Assembly: GCF_020510425.1 (NCBI RefSeq)
Contig: NZ_JAHBAH010000001.1
Span: 682,001 to 746,000 of the forward strand
DNA from: Quatrionicoccus australiensis
GTDB lineage: Bacteria; Pseudomonadota; Gammaproteobacteria; Burkholderiales; Rhodocyclaceae
Reading direction: 5' to 3'
Length of the DNA: 64,000 bases
The first letter of the stretch is position 1. Each line of letters begins with the position of its first letter. Under the pieces are notes generated by a model. That model was not told the origin of the DNA, searched no databases, and saw nothing but the letters and a program-made list of their open reading frames with translations. Of the stretch, positions 8,587 to 17,494 are shown piece by piece. A program made the translations under genes and the position numbers.

Positions 8587-9633
8587 TCAGGCGTTGAGAC
8601 AGCGCTCCCGCGTCTGCGACGGCAGTTCGCCGAACAGGCGGCGATAGTCCTGGGCCAGTTGCGACAGGTGCCAGAAGCCCCAGCGCGCCGCGACATCGCC
8701 GATGGACTCGCGGCCCGGGTCGCAGGCCTTGAGGGCGCGTCGGAAACCGTTCAGGCGGATCGCCTTGAGGTAGTGCTGCGGCGAAATGCTGAATACTTCC
8801 TGGATGGCGTTCTGCAGCGTGCGGCGCGTTACGCCGACCTCGTCGCAGATGTCGGTAATGCTCAGCGCCGACTCGGGATTGGCATCGAGGAAACTGCGCA
8901 CCCGGCGCACGATGCGCTCGCGGTTCGGGCACAGGCCGCGTGTTTGCGTATCGCCACCGGCACTGAGCGTCTCGGTCAACAAGGCATAAAACTCTTCGGC
9001 CAGTTGCTTCTGGTTGGAAGCAATCAGCAGGCGCTCCGGCGACTCCTGGCTGGTTTCGAAAGCACGCAGCAGAAAATCGGCCAGCGCCTCGGAATGACGA
9101 GGATCGATGGTCTTCGCGCTATGCAGCAATTCATTCTCGAGTTCGCGGAAATTGACGCTGGGATCGTCGAGATTGGCGCACAGGTCTTCCGGCGAAAAAA
9201 CCGCCGCCACCAGATCGAAACGCTCCGGCGTGCGGATCTCGAATTCGGTATTCGGTTCAAGCAGGGCAGCCGAGCGCGGGCGCATGATTTCGCCGCAGTG
9301 GTAGCCATGCTCGGCCAGGCCCATGACGGTACCGATCGCGAAGATGCCGCTCGGCGTGCAGCCCTTTTGCAGCAGCACGCGATTACTGGTTTCACGCATC
9401 AGCGTAAAGGCCGGCAGCTTGATTTCGTGGATGGAACCCTGGAAAAGCCCGGACGACAACTGGTCGTAACGCTGCCCCCAGCCGGAGTAGCCAAACGCGG
9501 ACGCCTGCATGTCGACATCGAAATTCTGAGTGGCGCGGCAACGAACGGCGCCACGAGCAGCGACTGATTCCATACCCAAGTTCATTTGCATTTCTCCACG
9601 CCCATCGAATTCACCAATATCAAACTCGTTCAT
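8587..9633 (-). CDS. AraC-family transcriptional regulator (EutR-like)
   Basis: A 348-residue protein with an N-terminal sensor region of about 225 residues and a C-terminal double helix-turn-helix (about 245-340). The DNA-binding region shows SITDICDEVGVTRRTLQNA and IGDVAARWGFWHLSQLAQDY, as in the ethanolamine regulator EutR and other amine-responsive AraC proteins. The gene is directly upstream of the amine dehydrogenase operon on the same strand with only 94 bases between, so it is very likely the activator. Alternative downstream methionines exist (MQMNLGMES and later), so the exact start is uncertain. Confidence 0.88.
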   Translation of the reverse strand: MNEFDIGEFDGRGEMQMNLGMESVAARGAVRCRATQNFDVDMQASAFGYSGWGQRYDQLSSGLFQGSIHEIKLPAFTLMRETSNRVLLQKGCTPSGIFAIGTVMGLAEHGYHCGEIMRPRSAALLEPNTEFEIRTPERFDLVAAVFSPEDLCANLDDPSVNFRELENELLHSAKTIDPRHSEALADFLLRAFETSQESPERLLIASNQKQLAEEFYALLTETLSAGGDTQTRGLCPNRERIVRRVRSFLDANPESALSITDICDEVGVTRRTLQNAIQEVFSISPQHYLKAIRLNGFRRALKACDPGRESIGDVAARWGFWHLSQLAQDYRRLFGELPSQTRERCLNA

Positions 9634-10115
9634 TAATGTACAACAAATTCACTAATATGTTCACGTAAATTCTGCGCCGGCATGCAACGCGTGCTGCGTG
9701 CCTGCTCAGAAAAATCCGGATGATCCCTTCTAGCAAAAACCCGGCCCGGGATTTACGGGAACAGCAAAAAACCCGAATGGAATCATCGGATTCGCCGCGA
9801 AATCCGCGAAAAATATGGGGTTGACCGGTAGCGAGCGAATTACGGGAAAAATTCGCTGGGCATTACGGCGCTACGGCGACGGGCGGGGAAAAGCACCAAA
9901 ATGGGGGGAAGCGCACAAGGGACGCACCAAAGGCGTGGAGCGCAAAATCCCGGCCGGGTTGCCCGCCGGGATTAAATCAGCGGAAGGTGCAGATTACCGC
10001 CACAGGTACGAACAGGGCTGGCAGCAGCCGGCCATCCGCAGCGGAGCCGGCGCGCCGATTTTTTGTGCTAGGCCTCGACCGGTTCCTGCCGCACAGCAGG
10101 AACCGCTTGCTTGCC
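9634..10115. other. Intergenic region between the AraC gene and the RND pump gene
   Basis: About 480 bases without a convincing gene. It should hold the AraC promoter near 9634-9670, which is AT-rich and contains ATTCACTAATATGTT (9647-9661), near-identical to a site at 4642-4656. Inverted repeats lie at 9946-9973 (AATCCCGGC / GCCGGGATT) and at 10079-10104 (CGGTTCCTGC / GCAGGAACCG). The second is close to the 3' end of the pump gene and may be a terminator, although it lacks a T tract. Confidence 0.5.
10079..10104 (-). terminator. Inverted repeat downstream of the RND pump gene
   Basis: Perfect 10-base arms CGGTTCCTGC and GCAGGAACCG around a short loop, 12 bases beyond the pump stop codon at 10116. 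There is no run of T directly after it on the minus strand, so it may act as an RNA 3'-end stabiliser or a weak terminator. Confidence 0.4.
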
Positions 10116-13100
10116 TCACGCCGTTGGCCTGATCTTGAACCAGATCGCGTACAAGGCTGGCAGGAAAACCAGGGTCAGAATCGTCCCGGCGAAAGTGCCG
10201 CCAATAAGCGTATAGGCCAGCGTGCCCCAGAACACCGAATGAGTCAGCGGAATGAACGCCAGCATCGCGGCGAGTGCGGTCAGGATGACCGGACGGGCGC
10301 GCTGCACGGTGGCCTCGACCACGGCATCGAAAGGTGGCAAGCCATCCTCTGCGTTATCGCGAATCTGACCGATCAGGATCAGCGTGTTGCGCATCAGGAT
10401 GCCGGACAGGGCAATCAGGCCGACCAACGCATTGATGCCGAACGGCTGCCCGAACAACAACAGCGTCGGCACGACACCGATCAGGCCGAGCGGTGCGGTG
10501 GCGAATACCATCATCATCGCGGCGATCGAGCGAACCTGGAAGATGATGGTGATCAGGGTCAGCGCAATCATGATCGGGAAGACCGGCGCCAACGCACGAT
10601 TGGCCTTGCCCGACTCCTCGATGGCTCCGGCCATTTCGATCCGGTAACCGGCCGGCAGTTTGGCGATGATCGGCTGCAGTTCCTGCCACACGGCGCTGGA
10701 GACATCCGGCGGCTGCAAGCCCTCGGCGATATCGCCGCGCACGGTGATGGTTGGGGTGCGGTCGCGGCGGCGCAGGATCGGGTCTTCCATGCGCACATCG
10801 ACCTTGCCGACCTGCGACAGCGGAATCTTTTGACCGGCCGCGCCAACCAGGGTGAAGTCGCCAATCCTGCCAGGATCAAGCCGCGTGTTGCCGCCCGAAC
10901 GGGCCGTGACCTGCACCGAACGGATGTCCTCGCGCACCTCCGTAATCGGAATGCCACTGAGCAGGAACTGCAACTGCTGGGCCACATCGCTAGACGTCAG
11001 GCCGATGTTCTGCAGGCGATCCTGGTCGAGCGAGAAATGCAGCGCCGGCACGCGCTCACCCCAGTCGGTATTGACCGTTCGCATCCGTGCGGAGGCCTGC
11101 ATGACACCGCGCACCTCTGCTGCAATGTCGCGCAGCTTGTCCGGGTCCGGCCCCATGACGCGGAAGGCCACGGGAAACGGCGACGGGGGGCCGAAGACGA
11201 TCTGGGTCACGCGCACCCGCGCCTCAGGCGCCAAGCCGTCGGCTGCCGCCTGTCGCAGCCTGAACTTGAGGGCTTCGCGCTCCTTGTCATCACCCGTCAG
11301 GACCACGATCTTGGCGAACGACGGGTCGGGCAATTCGGGGGACATCGCCAGGAAGAAGCGCGGCGCGCCCTGGCCGATGTAGGCCGTGACGACCCTGGCC
11401 TCCTCCTGCTGCGCCAGCCAGGCTTCGACCTTCTCCGTCGCGGCACTCGTTTGGGTTATCGAGGTGCCATACGGCATCTGCACCTCAACCAGCACTTCCG
11501 GCCGGTCGGAGGTCGGGAAAAACTGCTTATTGACGACGCCCATGCCGAGAATCGCGACCACGAAGGCACCGATCACGCTTGCCGCGACCAGCCATTTGCG
11601 CCGGATCACCCAGCCCAGCAGCCGGCGGAAGCGCTCGTAGTTCGGCGTGCCGTAGATGGCTCCATGCCCGCCCGCATGCTTCTCGTAGTTTGGCAGCAGC
11701 TTGACCCCGAGGTAGGGCGTAAACACGACGGCAACGATCCACGAGGCGATCAAGGCCGTGCCGACGATCCAGAACATGTTGCTGGTGTATTCGCCGGCAG
11801 TCGACTTGGCAAAGCCGTTGGGCATGAAGCCGATCGCCGTGACCAACGTTCCGGCCAGCATCGGTGCGGCAGTGTGGCTCCACGCGTAGGCTGCTGCATG
11901 TACCCGCTCGTAACCTTCCTCCATCTTCACGACCATCATCTCGATAGCGATGATCGCGTCGTCGACCAGCAGCCCAAGCGCCAGGATCAATGAGCCGAGT
12001 GTGATGCGGTCGAAATTCTTGCCGGTCGCCGCCATGATGATGAAGACGGCGGCGAGGGTCAGCGGCACTGCAGCCGCAACCACGACGCCAGCACGCCAGC
12101 CCATGCTGAGAAAGCCGACCAGGATCACCACGCCGAGGGCGACCATGAACTTGACCATGAACTCGCCAACGGCCGACTGGATATTGACCGCCTGGTCCGT
12201 CACCTTCGAGAGACTCATGCCGAGCGGCATTTCGGCGTTGATCGTCGCCGCTTCCGCCTCCAGCGCCTTGCCCAGATTGAGGCCGTTCCAGCCCTCGCGC
12301 ATGACGACGCCGAGCAGCAGGGTCGGTTCGCCGTTGTTGCGGATCAGGAAGGTGGCCGGGTCTTCGTAGCCCCGCTTGACCTCGGCGATGTCGCCGAGTT
12401 TCAGCGTCCGGCCGCGCGCTGCGACCGGTGTATCGCGGATCGCCTCGAGATCGTCGATGGCGCCGTCCAGCCGGATGAAGACCTGCGGCCCCTTGGCTTC
12501 GATCGAGCCGGCCGGCGTCATGACATTGCGGCTGTTGAGCGCGGCGAAGAGGTCGCGCGGGGAGACGCCCAGCGTGGCGAGACGGTCATGCGAGAACTCG
12601 ACGAAAATCCGTTCGGCCTGCTCGCCGATGATGTTCACCTTCTTGACGCCGGGTACGTGCAGCAGACGCTGACGCATGGTTTCCGCGTCGCGCACCAGGT
12701 GCCGGTGCGGTTCTCCCTTGGCTTTCAAGGCGTAGAGCGCAAAGGTCACGTCGGCATATTCGTCATTGACCATCGGGCCGATGACGCCACGCGGTAGTTT
12801 GAGCGCCTCGTCGCCGAGTTTCTTGCGCGCCTGGTAGAACTGGTCAGGGACGTCGGCCGGCGGCGTACTGTCGAGCAGGAACACCGTAGTGAAAGCCAGC
12901 CCCTGCCGCGTAAAGGTCTCGGTGCGGTCGTACCAGCGCAGTTCCTGCATGCGCTTTTCCAGCGGCTCGGCGACCAGCTCTTCCATCTCCTTGGCGGTCG
13001 CCCCCGGCCAGGCAGTGATCACGGTCATCTGCTTGATGGTGAAGGCGGGGTCCTCGGCCCGGCCCAGGGTCAGGAAGGCGATGACGCCGGCGACGAAGAT

Positions 13101-13169
13101 CGCCAGCATCAGGAACAAGGTGACCGAGCGCTCGCGGACGGCGAGGGCGGAGAGGTTGAAAGCACTCAT
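10116..13169 (-). CDS. RND efflux pump, inner-membrane permease
   Basis: A 1017-residue proton-driven efflux permease of the AcrB/HAE family, with the usual 12-span layout: one span near residue 12-33, a large periplasmic porter domain, then spans around 335-530, a second periplasmic domain and spans near 855-1010. The conserved helix 4 region LALGLLVDDAIIAIE, with the paired aspartates for proton transfer, is present. It overlaps the fusion-protein gene by four bases (ATGA at 13166-13169), so the two are coupled. Its partners are encoded at 13166-14302 and 15096-16574. Substrate range cannot be read; the pairing with a TetR repressor suggests inducible drug or solvent export. Confidence 0.96.
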   Translation of the reverse strand: MSAFNLSALAVRERSVTLFLMLAIFVAGVIAFLTLGRAEDPAFTIKQMTVITAWPGATAKEMEELVAEPLEKRMQELRWYDRTETFTRQGLAFTTVFLLDSTPPADVPDQFYQARKKLGDEALKLPRGVIGPMVNDEYADVTFALYALKAKGEPHRHLVRDAETMRQRLLHVPGVKKVNIIGEQAERIFVEFSHDRLATLGVSPRDLFAALNSRNVMTPAGSIEAKGPQVFIRLDGAIDDLEAIRDTPVAARGRTLKLGDIAEVKRGYEDPATFLIRNNGEPTLLLGVVMREGWNGLNLGKALEAEAATINAEMPLGMSLSKVTDQAVNIQSAVGEFMVKFMVALGVVILVGFLSMGWRAGVVVAAAVPLTLAAVFIIMAATGKNFDRITLGSLILALGLLVDDAIIAIEMMVVKMEEGYERVHAAAYAWSHTAAPMLAGTLVTAIGFMPNGFAKSTAGEYTSNMFWIVGTALIASWIVAVVFTPYLGVKLLPNYEKHAGGHGAIYGTPNYERFRRLLGWVIRRKWLVAASVIGAFVVAILGMGVVNKQFFPTSDRPEVLVEVQMPYGTSITQTSAATEKVEAWLAQQEEARVVTAYIGQGAPRFFLAMSPELPDPSFAKIVVLTGDDKEREALKFRLRQAAADGLAPEARVRVTQIVFGPPSPFPVAFRVMGPDPDKLRDIAAEVRGVMQASARMRTVNTDWGERVPALHFSLDQDRLQNIGLTSSDVAQQLQFLLSGIPITEVREDIRSVQVTARSGGNTRLDPGRIGDFTLVGAAGQKIPLSQVGKVDVRMEDPILRRRDRTPTITVRGDIAEGLQPPDVSSAVWQELQPIIAKLPAGYRIEMAGAIEESGKANRALAPVFPIMIALTLITIIFQVRSIAAMMMVFATAPLGLIGVVPTLLLFGQPFGINALVGLIALSGILMRNTLILIGQIRDNAEDGLPPFDAVVEATVQRARPVILTALAAMLAFIPLTHSVFWGTLAYTLIGGTFAGTILTLVFLPALYAIWFKIRPTA

Positions 13170-14302
13170 TTCTGCGCCCCACCGTTCGCTGCTGCGCCAG
13201 GTACGGCACTGCTGTCAGCCAGCCGAACCGCCTCGCCTTCGTGCAACAGATGGGCACCGAGCACGACGACACGATCACCCGCCGCCAGCCCACCGCTGAT
13301 CGCAGCGGATTCACCGCTGAGGCCGGTAACCTGTACGGCGCGCCAGCTTGCCTGAAGTCCCTGCCCCTGGTCATCCTGAGCTTTGACCAGCCAGACGCCA
13401 GCCCCCTTGCCCTTATCGAAGAGCGCGCTGACAGGAATCTGGAGCGTCGGGGCGGCACGCCCGCTTTGAATCTCGATGGAAACGGTCGAGCCGAGCGGCG
13501 CGTCAGCCAGCCGGCCTTCCAGGACGTAGCGCGCCTCGAAGGTGCGGGTCTGGGGGTTGGCGGCATCCGACAACTGGCGCAGTTTCGCGGCGCCAGTCAG
13601 TCCGCTGCCATACAAGGTCGCGCGCCCTGCGGAGCCGATCGCCGGACGCAGGTTTTCGGGCAGCGCAATGAGCGCTTCGCGGCGCCCGGCACGGGCCACA
13701 CGGACGACGACCTGGCCGGCGCCGACGACCTGGCCCGCTTCGGCCAGGGTCTCGACGACGACACCGTCCGCATCGGCGAGCAGGACGGCGTAGCCCGTTT
13801 CGTTGCGGGCAACGTCGGCCTGAGCCTGGGCCACCTTGAGCTCGGCTCGCGCCGAATCGGCAGCGGCCTTGATCTTGTCGTAGTTCGAGGCCGACACTGC
13901 CCCGGCCGCAACGAGATCGCGATAGCGCGCCTCATCCTCAGCGGTCTGGTGCGCTCGCGCCGTGGCGGCAGCAACGGCCTCATCGCGGGCATGCGTGGCG
14001 AGCCGCAAATCAGTGGGGTCGATGCGCATCAGCGCCTGGCCACGCTTGACGGCCTGCCCGGCATCGACCAGGCGCTCCAGGATCTTGCCGGGAACGCGAA
14101 AGCCCAGGTCGCTCTGCACCCGCGCTGCGACGACGCCGCTGAACGAAGGCTCGGCCTGGGCGCCACTTGCTACCGGCGCGACCCGTACCAGTGGAATCTG
14201 GGTGCGCGGATCGATTGGAGAAGTGGCGTCGCCGCAGGCTGCCAAGGCGACAGGCAACAGACCGACGACAGCGAGGAAAGGAATATTGCGGCGCTGAAAC
14301 AT
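13166..14302 (-). CDS. RND efflux periplasmic adaptor (membrane fusion lipoprotein)
   Basis: A 378-residue protein starting at MFQRRNIPF; the lipobox LAAC at residues about 20-24 predicts a lipid-anchored periplasmic adaptor. The order hairpin-lipoyl-barrel of MFP/HlyD proteins is visible: VQSDLGFRVPGKILERLVD (lipoyl half), a helical hairpin of alanine-rich heptads around 95-140, and VVVETLAEAGQVVGAGQVV (second lipoyl half). It bridges the permease at 10116 and the outer-membrane factor at 15096. The operator-like site at 14342-14367 lies 40 bases upstream of the ATG. Confidence 0.93.
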   Translation of the reverse strand: MFQRRNIPFLAVVGLLPVALAACGDATSPIDPRTQIPLVRVAPVASGAQAEPSFSGVVAARVQSDLGFRVPGKILERLVDAGQAVKRGQALMRIDPTDLRLATHARDEAVAAATARAHQTAEDEARYRDLVAAGAVSASNYDKIKAAADSARAELKVAQAQADVARNETGYAVLLADADGVVVETLAEAGQVVGAGQVVVRVARAGRREALIALPENLRPAIGSAGRATLYGSGLTGAAKLRQLSDAANPQTRTFEARYVLEGRLADAPLGSTVSIEIQSGRAAPTLQIPVSALFDKGKGAGVWLVKAQDDQGQGLQASWRAVQVTGLSGESAAISGGLAAGDRVVVLGAHLLHEGEAVRLADSSAVPGAAANGGAQK

Positions 14303-14341
14303 GACGACCTCCAATAACACGAAGGCCTCCATCTTCTATCC

Positions 14342-14367
14342 GGTGACCAATATTGTCAATAGTCACC
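14342..14367. promoter_or_regulatory. Probable TetR operator, site A (before the adaptor-pump operon)
   Basis: An interrupted inverted repeat GTGAC-N14-GTCAC. The plus-strand form GTGACCA-N10-TAGTCACC is exactly matched in spacing by site B at 15042-15067. Site A lies between the stop of the TetR gene and the start of the adaptor gene, where the adaptor-pump promoter should be. Assignment to the neighbouring TetR protein is inference. Confidence 0.65.
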
Positions 14368-14385
14368 TTTCAACCAGCGAACGTT

Positions 14386-15003
14386 CTAGGGGGCCAGGCT
14401 ACGCAACACCAGGTTCGACAGCTGGCTGGGTGCGTCCTCGACGAGGTCGAGGTTGTACTGGAGCAGCAACGGATTGGCAAAGGGCAGCATGACGAGATAG
14501 ATCGCATGCACCGTCTCGTCGAGCGGCGTCTTGCGCTCGAACTCGCCCACTTCCCGCCCTTCGCGGACGATCTCTGCCAGGGTCTGCCGCATGCGCTGTC
14601 CGTAGGCAACGGCAGACGGCCAACCCTCGCCGGCGGAATGCGCGGCAATGTCGTACAGCTTGCGGTCGTTGAAGAAGAGCTCCACGCTCGTCGCCACCAT
14701 AGCCTTGAATAATCGACGGAATTTCTCCGTCGGCGTACTGGCACCAGCCACCGCTTCTTCGACTGCCGTGACGATGGTACTCAAGGTCTGGCTGCAGATG
14801 GCTTCGCCGATCGCCTGCTTGGAATCGAAGAACTTGTAAATATAGGCCTTGGAAAAGCCGATTGCCTTGGCCAGGTCGGAGACCGTGGTCTTGTCGTAGC
14901 CGTAATGGCTGAAGTGCGCCTCGGCCGCCTCGACGATCTGATCGCGAACGCTGTGGTCGACGGGGCCGCGGGCCTGGGGGATGGAAGATTCGATTTCGCT
15001 CAT
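14386..15003 (-). CDS. TetR-family repressor of the RND efflux genes
   Basis: A 205-residue protein starting at MSEIESSIP. The N-terminal DNA-binding domain (about residues 20-65) is standard: IVEAAEAHFSHYGYDKTTV and a recognition helix in LAKAIGFSKAYIYKFF. The C-terminal part is a helical ligand-binding domain. The gene is flanked by two copies of the same inverted repeat, one before the adaptor-pump operon and one overlapping the promoter of the divergent outer-membrane factor gene, so it probably represses both and itself. Confidence 0.9.
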   Translation of the reverse strand: MSEIESSIPQARGPVDHSVRDQIVEAAEAHFSHYGYDKTTVSDLAKAIGFSKAYIYKFFDSKQAIGEAICSQTLSTIVTAVEEAVAGASTPTEKFRRLFKAMVATSVELFFNDRKLYDIAAHSAGEGWPSAVAYGQRMRQTLAEIVREGREVGEFERKTPLDETVHAIYLVMLPFANPLLLQYNLDLVEDAPSQLSNLVLRSLAP

Positions 15004-15041
15004 GGGAAAAACAATAGCGCGTTTGGCTCCGGTTGACAACC

Positions 15042-15067
15042 AGTGACCACATTGGGTTATAGTCACC
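15042..15067. promoter_or_regulatory. Probable TetR operator, site B, overlapping the outer-membrane-factor promoter
   Basis: GTGACCA-N10-TAGTCACC, the same half-sites and spacing as site A. A plausible sigma-70 promoter for the plus-strand gene has TTGACA at 15033-15038 and TTATAG at 15057-15062. The operator covers the spacer and -10 region, a standard position for repression. Confidence 0.65.
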
Positions 15068-15095
15068 ACAACAAACCAAACCCCGAAGGACTCCC

Positions 15096-16574
15096 ATGCT
15101 CACCCATCCCCGCTCTCTCGCCCTGTTTCTGAGTGCCGGCATCTTGTCGGGCTGCGCTGTTGGCCCCGACTACCAGCCGCCCTTGCTCGAACTGACCTCC
15201 ACCTTTCTCGGGCAGAAGGGCGTCGAGCAACGTCAGGTGCAAGGCAAGGTCGAGCTCCAACGCTGGTGGGCCGCCTTCGACGATGCCTTGCTTGCGCACT
15301 ACGTTGCCCTGGCCCTTGAGCAGAACCTGGACATTGCCCAGGCGACGGCGCGTGTCGACCAATCGCGTGCCGCATTGCGCTATGCCGATGCAGCCTTGCT
15401 GCCCGCGGGCAATGTGAGTGCGAGCGCCGGGCGAGGCTACCTGTCGGTGGAGACCCCGCTCGGGCAGGTGCTCAATAGCACGCCCGGCTTCGACCGCTGG
15501 GGCGGCGCTTACGAGGCCAATCTCGGGGCGAGTTGGGAGATTGATCTGTTCGGCGGTCTGCGGCGAGGGCGGGAGACTGCGCGCGCCGAATACGCGGCAT
15601 CCGAAGCTGGCGTTGCGGCGACACGGCTGGCCATCGCCGCGCAGACCGCAGACGTGTACGTCAAGATCCGCGGCCTGCAGGCGCGCCTCGCGATTGCCCA
15701 ACAGCAGGTCGAGACCCGACGCCGCTTGCTCGCCATGATCCAGCTCCAATACGAGAAGGGAATCGCCGCCGAACTCCAGAAAAACCAGGCCGAGGGTTCG
15801 CTGACCCAGGCCGAGGCGCAGATTCCCATCCTGCAAGCCGGCCTCGATTCGGCGATGAACGCGCTCGACGTACTGCTCGGCGCGCAGCCGGGAACCCACC
15901 GCGCCGAACTGGCGCCGGTGAAGCCGATCCCGGCCGCGCCGGGTTTGGCTGCAACCGGCACCCTGGCCGACATGATACGGCGCCGGCCGGACCTCATTGC
16001 CGCCGAACGGCGCCTGGCTGCGGCCAATGCGCGCATTGGCGTGGCGGTCGCGGAGTACTACCCCAAGTTCTCGCTCGGCGCCCTGCTCGGTAGCGCCACC
16101 TCGATTGCCAGCGGCAACCTGTTCACCGGGGGCGCCAGCCAGGCCCAGGGCGTGCTCGGGCTGCGCTGGCGGCTGTTCGATTTCGACCGCGTCGACGCGC
16201 AGATTGCCGCGGCGCGCGGCCAGGAGGCGGAAGCCCTGGCGGCCTACCGGCTGGCCGTGTTGCGGGCGGCGGAAGATGTCGAGAACACCTTCTCCACCCT
16301 GGTCAACCGAGAGGCGCAGGTCGGCATCCTGACCCGGGGCGAGTCGTCGTTTGCCAGGGCGCGCGACAACTCGTTTACCGCTTACCAGGGCGGCGTCGTC
16401 AGCCTGATCGAGGTGCTCGATGCCGACGGCAACCTGCTGCAGGCGCGCGACGCCAAGGCGCAGGCACAAACCGAGGCGGCGCGTGCCGCCATTGCCTCCT
16501 TCCGGGCCTTGGGCGGCGGCTGGGATACCCCATCGACAAACACCACCAAGCTCTCTACCAACGAAAAAAGGTAA
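15096..16574 (+). CDS. RND efflux outer-membrane factor (NodT/OprM-type lipoprotein)
   Basis: A 492-residue TolC-like channel. The signal peptide ends in a lipobox (LSGCAVGPDYQPP, with the near-universal GPDY/QPP of the NodT family). Two long helical repeats are visible, each with an alanine- and glutamine-rich segment (around 160-260 and 370-470), and the family markers NLGASWEIDLFGGLRRG and RRRPDLIAAERRLAAANARIG are intact. It should complete the tripartite pump with the adaptor and permease encoded divergently across the TetR gene. Confidence 0.95.
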   Translation: MLTHPRSLALFLSAGILSGCAVGPDYQPPLLELTSTFLGQKGVEQRQVQGKVELQRWWAAFDDALLAHYVALALEQNLDIAQATARVDQSRAALRYADAALLPAGNVSASAGRGYLSVETPLGQVLNSTPGFDRWGGAYEANLGASWEIDLFGGLRRGRETARAEYAASEAGVAATRLAIAAQTADVYVKIRGLQARLAIAQQQVETRRRLLAMIQLQYEKGIAAELQKNQAEGSLTQAEAQIPILQAGLDSAMNALDVLLGAQPGTHRAELAPVKPIPAAPGLAATGTLADMIRRRPDLIAAERRLAAANARIGVAVAEYYPKFSLGALLGSATSIASGNLFTGGASQAQGVLGLRWRLFDFDRVDAQIAAARGQEAEALAAYRLAVLRAAEDVENTFSTLVNREAQVGILTRGESSFARARDNSFTAYQGGVVSLIEVLDADGNLLQARDAKAQAQTEAARAAIASFRALGGGWDTPSTNTTKLSTNEKR

Positions 16575-16579
16575 GCAAA

Positions 16580-17365
16580 ATGACCTCAACCAATAATTCA
16601 TGGGTGCTCATCACGGGCGCATCGAGCGGCTTCGGCGAGGAATTCGCCCGCCAATATGCCGAGCAAGGCCACTCGCTGGTCCTCGTGGCGCGCCGGCTGG
16701 ACCGGCTGCAAGCACTTGCCGAGACGCTGCGCCGGCAATACCGCGTCGAAATTGTGGTCGAGCAGGTCGATCTCTCCGATACGGAAGCGATCACCCAACT
16801 GCATCGGCGCCTCCGCGAGCGCGGCATTGCCATTGAAATCCTGATCAACAACGCCGGCCACGGACTGCAAGGCCCGTTCATGGACAGCCCCTTGGACGCA
16901 ACCCTGGCCATGGTGCAGCTCGATGTGGCCAGCCTGACTGCGCTCACCCATGTCTTCGCTCAGGACATGCGGACGCAAAAGCGCGGGAAGATCCTGCTGG
17001 TCGCCAGCCTGCTGGCCTACCAGGGCGTGCAGAACTTCGCGGTCTACGCCGCCGCCAAGGCCTACGTGCTGCGTCTGGGTGAAGCGCTGCATCGCGAACT
17101 CAAGCGCGATGGCGTCACCGTGACGACGCTATGTCCCGGCATGTCGGACACCGGCTTCGCCACCGCCGCGCAGCAGAAGCTGACGCCCGCATTGAAGCTG
17201 TTGATGATGCAGCCCGCGCCCGTCGTGCGCACCGGTATTCGCGCCTTGCAGGCCGGACGCATCAGCGTCGTGGCGGGCTGGGCGAACAAGGCCCTGGTGA
17301 TCCTGACCTGGGCGACGCCACGCTGGTTGCACCAGGCCTTGATGTCGCACGCGATGAACGGATGA
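16580..17365 (+). CDS. Short-chain dehydrogenase/reductase
   Basis: A 261-residue classical SDR. The NAD(P)-binding motif is TGASSGFGEEFA (about residues 12-23), NNAG is present in LINNAGHGL, and the catalytic set is in LVASLLAYQ (serine) and YAAAKAYVL (tyrosine and lysine). The basic residues after beta 2 (ARRLDR) suggest NADPH preference. It starts six bases after the outer-membrane factor stop and is followed by a strong terminator, so it is in the same operon. The substrate is unknown. It resembles the DltE/YqjQ-like group of SDRs. Confidence 0.9.
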   Translation: MTSTNNSWVLITGASSGFGEEFARQYAEQGHSLVLVARRLDRLQALAETLRRQYRVEIVVEQVDLSDTEAITQLHRRLRERGIAIEILINNAGHGLQGPFMDSPLDATLAMVQLDVASLTALTHVFAQDMRTQKRGKILLVASLLAYQGVQNFAVYAAAKAYVLRLGEALHRELKRDGVTVTTLCPGMSDTGFATAAQQKLTPALKLLMMQPAPVVRTGIRALQAGRISVVAGWANKALVILTWATPRWLHQALMSHAMNG

Positions 17366-17447
17366 GCTCGGGGCACATTCGAGCCAGTCAGGCTAATGCA
17401 ATTCCGTAGTCACCAAAGTCAGGGAAAGGCCCGACGCCCCCGACAAC

Positions 17448-17475
17448 AAAAAAGGCATCCCGCAGGATGCCTTTT
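17448..17475. terminator. Bidirectional-looking terminator between SDR and phenol hydroxylase operon
   Basis: Stem AAAAGGCATCC / GGATGCCTTTT with a CGCA loop and A/T runs on both sides. It lies between convergent operons (SDR ending 17365, reductase gene ending 17495), so it can serve both. Confidence 0.9.
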
Positions 17476-17494
17476 TCACTGAACCCAAACCCCG

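Noticed and set aside
9815..11993. Plus-strand frames running from the intergenic region into the RND gene
   Set aside because: They overlap a well-conserved pump gene on the other strand and have no family character.
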